Positions 27,984 to 35,550 of a stretch of 64,000 nt of DNA are shown piece after piece. Source of the DNA: Methylobacterium sp. PvR107 (lineage in GTDB: Bacteria; Pseudomonadota; Alphaproteobacteria; Rhizobiales; Beijerinckiaceae); contig NZ_JAFIBW010000001.1 in assembly GCF_017833295.1 (NCBI RefSeq), positions 744,001 through 808,000 on the forward strand. The letters run 5' to 3'. Under the pieces are notes generated by a model that was not told the origin of the DNA, did not search any database, and saw nothing but the letters and a program-made list of their open reading frames with translations. Every line of letters begins with the position of its first letter. Position 1 is the first letter of the stretch. The position numbers and the translations under genes were made by a program.

Positions 27984-28174
27984 AGAGACTTCTCCTCGCC
28001 GAACCCCCTGCCATCGCTGGCATGGGCCGGGACATCCAGTTTGATCGCCAAACGCTGCGATCGCTTTAACGGCCGCGCCGAACCCGCGGCCGTCTGGCGG
28101 ACGGTCGCGCTATCGGTCGGCAATGCGTCACCAGCGTGGCACGGCCACGCTTATGGCGTTCAAGCTTAACCGTA

Positions 28175-29665
28175 TCATGTCCGAACGGCCATGTCCGCAG
28201 GCGCGGTGGCGAGGGCGCCGCGAAGCGCCCGCCCGAGGGCATCGGCGGGCATATCGACCCGGCGCGGTGGGGCCGACGCGTGGCCGAAGCGGAACAGGGC
28301 GTATTCGGTGGTCCGGCCCCCGAAGCCTGGCTTGCAGGTCGGCAGCGAGGGCGCGTGGTCTCCGAATACGCAGAGCGTCATCGTCTGACGACGCTCGCGG
28401 GCCAGGGCATCGAGCCCCTCCACGAGGGCCTCCACCATCCGCCCGGTATTGGCGACGTGGTGGAGGTACTGCGCCTGCGGGTCGTCGAGCCCGGGCAGCC
28501 GACCGGGCTTCCAGGGACCGTGATTTTCCATGGTGACGCAGAACAGGAACAGCGGCGTCGGTCGGGCTCGCACCTCGGCCAGCAGGCGCTCGCCCAGGGC
28601 GACGTCCCCGACATACGGGCCGACCCGCGGCGCCTCCGCAAAGGCCTCACCCATCACGAGGTCGGCGAAGCCGAACGCCTCCATGATCGTCGCCCGGCGG
28701 AAGAAGTCCCGGTGGAAGGGGTGGAGAAACAGGGTCGCGTAGCCTCGGGCCCGGGCAAGACGGGCGAGGCTCGTCGGCTCGTCGCCGCTGCGCGACGTGT
28801 AGGGATCGTACCGGCCGAAGCCGAGGCTGTCGGACGGCCGGCCGGTGAGCACCGCGTGCTCGCTGCGCATCGTGTAGGCGCCGTGCGCCGGCACCTGGAG
28901 ACGGCCATACTGCGCGGCCCGCGTCCGGAACAGCTCCATCGCCGGCAGCCTCGCGCCGCCGAGCCGCTCCGGGTCGATGAAGGATTCGAGCTGGACCACC
29001 ACCACGACGTCGTCGCCCGTTCCGGAGGGCAGCGTCGGCGCTTCGGGTACCGGCTCGCCACCCGCCAGCGCCCGGGCGGTGTAGCCGAGAAGGCTCGCCG
29101 GAAGGCCGACCCGGGCCACGTCCGCCTCCAGGTCAGGGCGCGGGAACCAGCGGGCGATCAGCCCGGTGAGCGGAGGCCGCGGCGCGGCCTTGACCACCAG
29201 CCAGAGCAGCAGCGGCAGGCCGAGGAGGGCAAGGACGCGCGGCAGGGTGGACGCGGGCAGCACGCTCGGCTCGGTCCGGTACCACAGCACGGTGGCCGCC
29301 AGGGTGAGCAGGACGGGCACGGAGATGCGCGGATCCCATAGCGGCGGGATGTAGTAGAGCTGCGGGTGGCGCGGCACCTGCGGCAGCAGGGCGAAATCGC
29401 TGAACAGCAGCGGTTCGCCGATCACCGAGCGCTTGGCGCGGCTGACGACGATGAGGATCGCCACGGTGATCACGCAGGTCAGCGCGGCGAGCCAGGGCCG
29501 CCAGGAGAATTCGAACCAGAACAGCAGGATCAGCAGGTAGCCGGCAAGCCGCAGGCCGAGGTCGCGCGGCGCGAGGCTCGCCCGGGTGATCGAGTCGCCG
29601 ACGAACACCTCCAGGGCAAGGCAGACGGCGAGCGCGAGGCCGGTGGCAATGAGGAAGGTCGTCAA
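28175..29665 (-). CDS. LTA-synthase-like membrane enzyme, probable RkpI homologue
   Basis: A 496-residue protein with about four to five N-terminal membrane helices (first 180 residues, e.g. LGLRLAGYLLILLFWFEF and ISVPVLLTLAATVLWY) and an extracytoplasmic alkaline-phosphatase/sulfatase-superfamily domain. The latter shows VVVVQLESFIDP, HGAYTMRSEHAVLTG with a Thr in the nucleophile position, VTMENHGPW, and FGDHAPSLP as metal ligands. Lipoteichoic acid synthases, phosphoethanolamine and phosphoglycerol transferases share this layout, so a transfer of a phosphoalkyl group to a glycan or lipid at the outer face is likely. Position beside KpsC/KpsS-like genes agrees with rkpI of the rhizobial K-antigen cluster. 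The donor and acceptor are not known. Confidence 0.82.
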   Translation of the reverse strand: MTTFLIATGLALAVCLALEVFVGDSITRASLAPRDLGLRLAGYLLILLFWFEFSWRPWLAALTCVITVAILIVVSRAKRSVIGEPLLFSDFALLPQVPRHPQLYYIPPLWDPRISVPVLLTLAATVLWYRTEPSVLPASTLPRVLALLGLPLLLWLVVKAAPRPPLTGLIARWFPRPDLEADVARVGLPASLLGYTARALAGGEPVPEAPTLPSGTGDDVVVVVQLESFIDPERLGGARLPAMELFRTRAAQYGRLQVPAHGAYTMRSEHAVLTGRPSDSLGFGRYDPYTSRSGDEPTSLARLARARGYATLFLHPFHRDFFRRATIMEAFGFADLVMGEAFAEAPRVGPYVGDVALGERLLAEVRARPTPLFLFCVTMENHGPWKPGRLPGLDDPQAQYLHHVANTGRMVEALVEGLDALARERRQTMTLCVFGDHAPSLPTCKPGFGGRTTEYALFRFGHASAPPRRVDMPADALGRALRGALATAPADMAVRT

Positions 29666-29882
29666 GACTCGGGCACTCGGCGTGGGACGGGCCTGCTCGC
29701 CGCCGGGCGACGGTCCGGCGGGAAACAGCGCGCGAAAGCAAGGGTTTGCGAGCCGCTCCTAATCCGTATTGTTCGGGGGCGGCCCGGGGCGTGCTGCGGA
29801 CGGCCGACCTGAGCGGCGTGCGCTATCGCCTTGGTCTCACAGCAAGATCTGGGAAATCGGGTTCCTTGCCCCGGGAGCCGTC

Positions 29883-31385
29883 TCATTGCGGGCCGCCTCC
29901 GGTCTCGCGGCCGACGCCGCGCCGGCTGCGCAGAGCCCGCACGATCGGGTTGAGGAGCCCGTAGCGGGCGCGCATCAGCAGATGGGCCGCCCGTCCGATG
30001 GACAGGGCGCTGCGCGGCGCCGCGTCTCGGGCCGCGCTGAGCCGGTCGAGGAGCTGCTCCGGGCTGCACGGCTTCATCGCCACGGGATCGAGGTAGCGCG
30101 GATAGAGGATCATCGCCCCGGCCACCAGCGCATCGAGGCTCAGCCGGCGGCCCCGGTCGGCCCCCGGCGCCAGATCCTCCGACAGGCCCCAGCCCGCGTA
30201 GAAGGGCCGGCCATGCGTCGCCACGGTGAGGCCGCGGATCAGCGCCTCGAAGCCGGCGAGAGACGTCATGGTCTCGACGTGGTGCACCCGGTCGAGCAGG
30301 TCGACGATGCTGATGCCGGCGACGATCCGGTCGGCCAGCGTCAGCGCCTCCGCCTCCGGGATGGTGCCGGGGCGGAAGCCCGCCTCCACGTCGGGATGCG
30401 GCTTGTAGAGCAGGAACGCGTCCGGGTTGCGCCGCCGCGCCGCCTGCAGGAGCGCCCGGTTCGAGCGGACCAGGGGCGAGCCGTGCCGCACCGAGGCGTC
30501 GTCCTCCACCTGGCCGGGCACGAGCACGATCCGCTGTCCGGCCGGCCAGTCGAGGGAAGCGGCGTCGAGGCCGACATTGTACTTGCTGAGCCGGCGCGCC
30601 ACGACCTCCTCGCGCAGGCGGCGCGCCCGGTCGACGAGGTCCGGGGTGAAGTCCGCCTCGGCGAGCAGCCGCTGGAGGCGGCTCTCCCGGCGCGGGTCGT
30701 AGTAGATGCCGAGATCGTCGACCACGATGGAGGCGCCCGGCTGCAGGCTGGCACCGAGACCGACCGAGCGCAGGAATCCGTCCTCCACCCGGGCCAGCGG
30801 CAGCCCGGCCTGCGCGCAGGCCTCCTCCAGCTGGCCCGGCGCCCGGGTCGCCCAGGCGAGGACACGGCCGCGATGACGCCGGCCGGCCCTGATGGCGGCC
30901 TCGGTGGTCATGGTGTGGATCGGGCGCCCGGCGGGCCCGGCCGCGAGCACGTCGAGGGCCGGCCGCTTCCAGCGCGACATCCCGACATAGATGACCCGCC
31001 GGTCGTTCTCGGAAAAGCGCGCGGCGAGCCACGCCACCCGCTCGGCGCAGGCCGCGCGGTCGATCGGCGCCCGGGTCCAGGGATCGAGGTAGTGGACGCC
31101 GGCCTCCCCGCCGACCGGCACACCGTCGAGGCTGATCCTCAAGGACGCGAAACCGGTCTCCGGCGCGTCGTACGGGCTGAGGAGCGGCCCGGGTGCGACC
31201 ACGAGGCGGCGCCGGCCCGCCAGCGCCAGCAGACGCCCGGCCGGGCTTCCGGCGCCCCAGACCGCACCGACCGCACCGGACTGCGCCGGCGCGAAGGCGA
31301 GGCCCGTCGCGGCCTCGATCTCCGCCCGCAGACGGCGGATCGTGCGGCCGGTCGCGTAGAGCGACGGGGTGGGTCTAGAGGCCAT
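29883..31385 (-). CDS. Capsule polysaccharide synthesis protein, short KpsC-like
   Basis: A 500-residue protein related to KpsC, the Kdo-transferase that builds the linker joining group 2 capsules to phosphatidylglycerol. Recognisable stretches are IYVGMSRWKRPAL, ARVEDGFLRSVGLG, SIVVDDLGIYYDPRRESRL, VPGQVEDDASVRHG, LYKPHPDVEAG, VHHVETMTSLAGFEAL and YAGWGLSEDLAPG. E. coli KpsC is about 670 residues with two transferase domains; here only one complete domain plus a short N-terminal part is present. ATG 31385 is taken because the upstream extension (MSKSFPGRGGG...) looks random. The gene points away from the KpsS-like gene across a 334-base gap. Confidence 0.85.
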   Translation of the reverse strand: MASRPTPSLYATGRTIRRLRAEIEAATGLAFAPAQSGAVGAVWGAGSPAGRLLALAGRRRLVVAPGPLLSPYDAPETGFASLRISLDGVPVGGEAGVHYLDPWTRAPIDRAACAERVAWLAARFSENDRRVIYVGMSRWKRPALDVLAAGPAGRPIHTMTTEAAIRAGRRHRGRVLAWATRAPGQLEEACAQAGLPLARVEDGFLRSVGLGASLQPGASIVVDDLGIYYDPRRESRLQRLLAEADFTPDLVDRARRLREEVVARRLSKYNVGLDAASLDWPAGQRIVLVPGQVEDDASVRHGSPLVRSNRALLQAARRRNPDAFLLYKPHPDVEAGFRPGTIPEAEALTLADRIVAGISIVDLLDRVHHVETMTSLAGFEALIRGLTVATHGRPFYAGWGLSEDLAPGADRGRRLSLDALVAGAMILYPRYLDPVAMKPCSPEQLLDRLSAARDAAPRSALSIGRAAHLLMRARYGLLNPIVRALRSRRGVGRETGGGPQ

Positions 31386-31719
31386 GGTCGGCGCGTCCGG
31401 CTCCGGTCGGGCAAGGTGGTGGGCCGCCTGTAGCGCATTTTCGTCGGCGTGGGATGGCCGTGCAACGCGGGGACAACCTCGGCCGACGTCACCGCCGCCA
31501 CGACCTGGAAAGGATTTGGACATATCGTCGCCGCGATTGCCGGCCTAATCCGAATCCCGAACCGCTGACGCGCCACCGTTGCAGACGGGCCACGCCGACG
31601 CGGAAAAACCGTGCTGCGGCACGGCTTTGGATTGCCGGGCCGTCAGGCTCCGTGCCACCTGATGATTTATCATCGGCCCGGCTCGTCCGGCCCAGGGTCA
31701 AGGATAGAAGCGCCGCGGA
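31386..31719. other. Divergent intergenic region between KpsC-like and KpsS-like genes
   Basis: These 334 bases should hold back-to-back promoters. I see no gene. A symmetric hexamer pair GATGAT-TT-ATCATC at 31661-31674, about 46 bases before the KpsS-like start, is a candidate operator. No clear -35/-10 pair was found. Confidence 0.5.
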
Positions 31720-33027
31720 ATGCAACAGCCCGCCCCCGACGCCCTCCGTAACCGCCCTGCGACCTTCCTCTTCCTTCAGGGCATCGCCACGCCGTTCTTC
31801 TCCGACCTCGGAAAGGCGCTGCGCGCGCGGGGGCATCAGGTCCGGCGCATCAATCTCTGCCCCGGCGACTGGCTGTTCTGGAGCGGCGAGGCGGACAGTT
31901 ACCGCGGCCGCCGCGAGGCCTGGGGCGAGTATCTCGACTCCTATCTCGACCGCGAGAGCGTCACCGACATCGTGCTGTTCGGGGATTGCCGGCCGTTCCA
32001 CAAGGCCGCCCGGATGATCGCCGAGTATCGCGGCCTGCGGGTGCACGTGTTCGAGGAGGGCTACATCCGCCCGAACTGGATCACTTGCGAGCTGGGCGGC
32101 GTGAACGGCTTCTCGTCGCTGCCGCGGACGGCCGACGAGATCCGGGCCCTGGCGCGGCGCCTGCCGCAACCGGGCCGGGCGATGCCCTCCACGGGCGACA
32201 TGGCCCGACGCAGCATCTGGGACGTCGGCTACAACCTCGCCAACGTCCTGTTCCCCTACCTCTTCCCGCATTTCCGCAGCCATCGGCCGACCCATATCGC
32301 GGCCGAATACGCGGGCTGGATCAAGAAGTTCACCCGCCGCGCCCACACCCGCCGCGAGGCCGCGCGCTGCGACGAGATCTACCGCGCCGTCGGCTGCGAC
32401 TACTTCCTGCTGCCCCTCCAGCTCGACAGCGATTACCAGATCCGGGTCCACTCGCCGTTCCTCGGCGTCGAGGGCTTCATGGATCGGGTGATCAAGTCCT
32501 TCGCCGACGCCTCCGCGGCGCCGACGCGTCTGCTGGTGAAGCTGCACCCGCTCGACAGCGGCCTGATCAATTGGCGCAAGTTCGCCCGCGCCTCGGCCCG
32601 CCGCCACGGCGTCAGCGACCGGCTCGACTTCATCGACGGCGGCGACCTCCCGGCCCTGATCAAGGGCGCGCGCGGCGTGGTCATCGTCAACTCGACGGTG
32701 GGCATGCTGTCGCTGGAGATGGGCTGCCCCACCCACGCGGTCGGCAGTGCGATCTACAACATGGCCGGCCTGACCCATCAGGGCGACCTCGACGGATTCT
32801 GGAAGAGCCCGACGGCGCCCGATATGAGCCTGATGGCCGATTTCCGCCGCGTCGTGCTGCATCGGACTCAGGTCAACGGCGGCTTCTTCTCCAAGGAAGC
32901 CATCGACCGGGCCGTGGCCGGCTCTGTGCCGCGGATGGAGGCGGCCCTCCCAGATTCGATGCTGGCGGCGGCGCGGGCGATCCGCGAAACGGCTGCGCGG
33001 GACGGCGAACTCGCCCCGGTTTACTGA
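31720..33027 (+). CDS. Capsule polysaccharide export protein, KpsS-like (probable RkpJ)
   Basis: A 435-residue cytoplasmic protein of the KpsS/LipB family, which works with KpsC to add beta-linked Kdo to a phosphatidylglycerol acceptor for capsule anchoring. The family start FLFLQGIATPFFSDLGKALRARGH and INLCPGDWLFW are present, with DIVLFGDCRPFHKAA, VFEEGYIRPNWITCE, LLPLQLDSDYQIRVHSPF, LLVKLHPLDSG and VVIVNSTVGMLSLEMGCP, all in usual order. ATG 31720 has AGGATAG upstream. It is divergent from the KpsC-like gene. S. meliloti RkpJ is a capsule-export protein of this kind, from memory. Confidence 0.9.
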   Translation: MQQPAPDALRNRPATFLFLQGIATPFFSDLGKALRARGHQVRRINLCPGDWLFWSGEADSYRGRREAWGEYLDSYLDRESVTDIVLFGDCRPFHKAARMIAEYRGLRVHVFEEGYIRPNWITCELGGVNGFSSLPRTADEIRALARRLPQPGRAMPSTGDMARRSIWDVGYNLANVLFPYLFPHFRSHRPTHIAAEYAGWIKKFTRRAHTRREAARCDEIYRAVGCDYFLLPLQLDSDYQIRVHSPFLGVEGFMDRVIKSFADASAAPTRLLVKLHPLDSGLINWRKFARASARRHGVSDRLDFIDGGDLPALIKGARGVVIVNSTVGMLSLEMGCPTHAVGSAIYNMAGLTHQGDLDGFWKSPTAPDMSLMADFRRVVLHRTQVNGGFFSKEAIDRAVAGSVPRMEAALPDSMLAAARAIRETAARDGELAPVY

Positions 33028-33134
33028 CCGAAATCCGCGCGGGCAGAGAGATCTGGGGCATTTGACTCGGCTTTCGCCGTCGGTGAGCTCCTCCCGACCT
33101 TGATCTTTCCACGCCCGGCGGCGTAACCCGCCCC

Positions 33135-33902
33135 ATGCCCCGCATTCTGATCACCGGCGCGTCGAGCGGCATCGGCGCTGCGCTGGCGCGCCACTACGCG
33201 CAACCCGGCGTCAGCCTCATCCTCGTCGGCCGCAACGCCGAGCGCCTGGAGACGGTCGCCCGCGACTGCCGCGCCAGCGGCGCCACGGTCGATGCCGCCC
33301 GCCTCGACACCCGCGACCGGGCCGCCGCGGTGGCGCTCGTGCGCCGGTCGGACGCGGAGGCGCCCCTCGACCTCGTCATCGCCAATGCCGCGGTAAACGG
33401 CGGCAACCAGGAGGGGCAGGTCGAGGCCGAGGACGTGGCCTTCGAGACCGCCGACATCAATTACACCGGCTCGCTCAATGTCGTGCTGCCCGGCCTGACG
33501 CTGATGCTCGAGCGCGGACGCGGCCAGATTGTCCTGCTGTCGTCGCTGGCGGCCTATGCGCCGCTGCAGGACGCCCCGGCCTATAGCGGCGCCAAGGCGG
33601 CCCTCGTTGCCCACGGTCTCGCGCTCCGCCAGAAGGTCGGGCCCCGGGGCGTGAAGGTCAACGTCGTGACCCCGGGCTACGTGAAGACCCCGATGGGCGG
33701 CGAGCTGAAGGGCTGGCGGCCTCTGGAGATCAGCGCCGAGCAGGCCGCCGTGCGCATCGCCAAGGGCATCGCGGCCAATCGCGACGTGATCGCGTTTCCC
33801 TTCATCCTCGCGGCGCTCGCCCGCACCGTGCTGCTCCTGCCGGAGAACGTCCGCAAGGCCGGGCTCTACGCCTTCCGCTTCCAGCGGCGGAAGCGTCGCT
33901 GA
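33135..33902 (+). CDS. Short-chain dehydrogenase, probable RkpH
   Basis: A 255-residue classical SDR. The cofactor motif GASSGIGAALARHY is at residues 8-21, followed by LDLVIANAAVNGG and VLLSSLAAYAP, and the active-site YSGAKAALVAHGLALR with Tyr and Lys. The C-terminal TPGYVKTPMGG and hydrophobic FILAALARTVLLLPENV suggest membrane association. The gene is next to the KpsS-like gene and overlaps the formyltransferase gene by one base (TGATG). In the rkp cluster RkpH is an SDR, and 3-ketosphinganine reductases are the same type. Reduction of the oxoamine synthase product to an amino alcohol is therefore plausible; this is inference. Confidence 0.88.
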   Translation: MPRILITGASSGIGAALARHYAQPGVSLILVGRNAERLETVARDCRASGATVDAARLDTRDRAAAVALVRRSDAEAPLDLVIANAAVNGGNQEGQVEAEDVAFETADINYTGSLNVVLPGLTLMLERGRGQIVLLSSLAAYAPLQDAPAYSGAKAALVAHGLALRQKVGPRGVKVNVVTPGYVKTPMGGELKGWRPLEISAEQAAVRIAKGIAANRDVIAFPFILAALARTVLLLPENVRKAGLYAFRFQRRKRR

Positions 33903-34756
33903 TGGCGCGGCCCCGGATCGCGCTGTTCGTCCTGGAGGCGCTGCCGAACGCCCGCGTGGTCCGCCGGCTCGTCGCCGATTACCGGGCCGACATCGCCTTC
34001 GTGGGACTCTCCAATGCCGAGCGGCCGTCGAGCGGCGGCCTGACCGGGCAGATCCGGCGGCACCTCGCGCGCTCGGGCGCCGGCATCCTGCCCTATCTGG
34101 CGGTCAATTTCGGCCTGCCGGACCTGCTGCGCCCGCTGGCGCCGCTGACGCAGGCGGCGGCCGGAAGCGGTGATGCGCCGGAAGCGACGCCGCTCAAGAC
34201 CCTGTGCCGGCGCCTCGACATCCCGACCCTGACGATTGACGACGTCAACGGTCCCGAGATCGCGCTGCGGCTGCGCGAGGCGGCGCCGGACCTGATCCTG
34301 ACCTACCATTTCGACCAGATCCTGAAGCCGGAGACGATCGGGCTGGCGCGGCTCGGGGGCATCAACGGCCATCCCGGCCTGCTGCCGCGCCACCGCGGCC
34401 CGGTGCCGACGATCCACGCCCTGGCCGAGGGCCCCGGTAGCTTCGGCATGACCCTGCACCGGCTGGCCGCGACCATCGACACTGGGGCGATCCTCGCCCA
34501 GGAATCCGTGCCCCTGCCCCCCGGCACCACCGCGACCCGGGCTGCCGTGGCGCTGCATGCCCACGGGCGCGGCCTGCTGGACGGGCTTCTCGACACGATC
34601 GCCCGGACCGGCGCGATGCCCGAGGGCCGGACCCATGCGGTGCTGCCGTACTGCCCGTTCCCGGACCGGGCGATGCTGGCATCCCTGCGCCGTCGGGGCC
34701 TGCGGCTGACCGACGGTCAGGATCTCCGGGAGGCGCTGAGCCTTTCGGTCCGGTGA
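33902..34756 (+). CDS. Formyltransferase-family protein
   Basis: A 284-residue protein of the methionyl-tRNA/glycinamide formyltransferase fold. The catalytic region reads GGINGHPGLLPRHRGPVPTIHALAEG, with the Asn and His of the N-H-D triad, and the Asp follows in ATIDTGAILAQES. This implies transfer of formyl from 10-formyltetrahydrofolate to an amine. It lacks the C-terminal tRNA-binding domain of Fmt and is not Fmt. The ATG overlaps the SDR stop by one base, so both are translated together. No formyltransferase is part of the rkp gene set I know, which makes it an added step. Formylation of an amino sugar or of the amino lipid produced by the synthase is possible. Confidence 0.85.
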   Translation: MARPRIALFVLEALPNARVVRRLVADYRADIAFVGLSNAERPSSGGLTGQIRRHLARSGAGILPYLAVNFGLPDLLRPLAPLTQAAAGSGDAPEATPLKTLCRRLDIPTLTIDDVNGPEIALRLREAAPDLILTYHFDQILKPETIGLARLGGINGHPGLLPRHRGPVPTIHALAEGPGSFGMTLHRLAATIDTGAILAQESVPLPPGTTATRAAVALHAHGRGLLDGLLDTIARTGAMPEGRTHAVLPYCPFPDRAMLASLRRRGLRLTDGQDLREALSLSVR

Positions 34757-34800
34757 GGTGAGCTTCAGATTTTGAATTCGCGCGGCTCGCCTGCGGCGCA

Positions 34801-34942
34801 CCGTCATTCCGGGGCGCCGCAGGCGAGGCCGGAGCCGAAGGGGCACGCTGGAGGGGCAATCCAGACCCAGCCGCGATGCACGTCCTTGACGGCCTCGGCG
34901 GGTCTCGATCCCGCGTTCCGCTGCGCGGCCCCGGGATGACGG
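34801..34942. repeat. Imperfect intergenic palindrome, copy A
   Basis: Left end CCGTCATTCCGGGGC (34801-34815) and right end GCCCCGGGATGACGG (34928-34942) are complementary with one mismatch. Between them lie further GC-rich segments that resemble copies at 37064, 42668 and 51668. It sits in a 383-base gap without genes; short frames through it are not believed. Confidence 0.75.
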
Positions 34943-35073
34943 GGACGGCTTTCGGTTCGGACGACCCTTCGGACATGGACTGGGTTGGGGATCCTCGTGC
35001 GGCTCAGAGGGCCATGCTCCGCCAAGCGGCGGAGGTTTGGCTCAAGGCTTCGCCGGACGTTCAGGGCGTCCTC

Positions 35074-35088
35074 TTAACCGGTCATTAA
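35074..35088 (+). promoter_or_regulatory. CtrA-type binding site upstream of flgC-like gene
   Basis: TTAA-CCGGTCA-TTAA matches the alphaproteobacterial CtrA consensus TTAA-N7-TTAA exactly. It lies 51 bases before the start of the flagellar rod gene, a position where CtrA often activates class II flagellar promoters. Confidence 0.7.
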
Positions 35089-35139
35089 GCCTATCGCGCC
35101 GAGGATCGCTCACTGTCCTTCCGCCGCCCAGGCCCGCGC

Positions 35140-35550
35140 ATGCCGGATACCAGCGCCCTCCACTCGGCCTCCGACGCGCTGGCGGCTGGCCGGCAGGTGC
35201 AGACGGGCCGGATCCGCACGATCTCCGAGAACATCGCCAACGCCGATTCCGCGCCGACCGAACCGGGCGGGACGCCCTATGCCCGCAAGATCGCGGTGTT
35301 TTCGCCCGTCGTGGCCGACAGCCCGAACAGCCCGGTCGGCCGCATCGTGCGCGACAGCAGCGACTTCCGCCGGCGCTACGACCCGTCGAACGGCGCCGCC
35401 GACCTCAGGGGGTATGTCCGCCTGCCCAACGTCAACACCGCCGCGGAATCGGCCGACCTGCAGCGGGTGGTCCGGAACTACGAGGCCAATCTCAACGCCT
35501 CGGCCACGATCGACAAGCTGACCCAGGCGACGATCAACCTGATCAGCTGA
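35140..35550 (+). CDS. flgC: Flagellar basal-body rod protein FlgC-like
   Basis: A 136-residue protein of the flagellar rod family. The N-terminal helix (ALHSASDALAAGRQVQTGRIRTISENIANADS) carries the rod-protein SENIANADS motif, and the C-terminal helix reads AESADLQRVVRNYEANLNASATIDKLTQATINLIS, the rod-protein self-assembly end. Length is that of FlgC. FlgC normally sits with flgB and fliE; here neither is adjacent, so this is either a displaced flgC or a second copy. A CtrA-type site precedes it and agrees with flagellar control. The stop overlaps the convergent permease stop by eight bases. The ribosome binding site is weak. Confidence 0.82.
   Translation: MPDTSALHSASDALAAGRQVQTGRIRTISENIANADSAPTEPGGTPYARKIAVFSPVVADSPNSPVGRIVRDSSDFRRRYDPSNGAADLRGYVRLPNVNTAAESADLQRVVRNYEANLNASATIDKLTQATINLIS

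Noticed and set aside
33902..34756. Methionyl-tRNA formyltransferase (fmt)
   Set aside because: The tRNA-binding C-terminal domain is missing, there is no def gene beside it, and it is coupled to a capsule-locus SDR.
34876..35088. 70-codon frame upstream of the flgC-like gene
   Set aside because: It runs through the repeat element and the CtrA site and is explained by repeat sequence.
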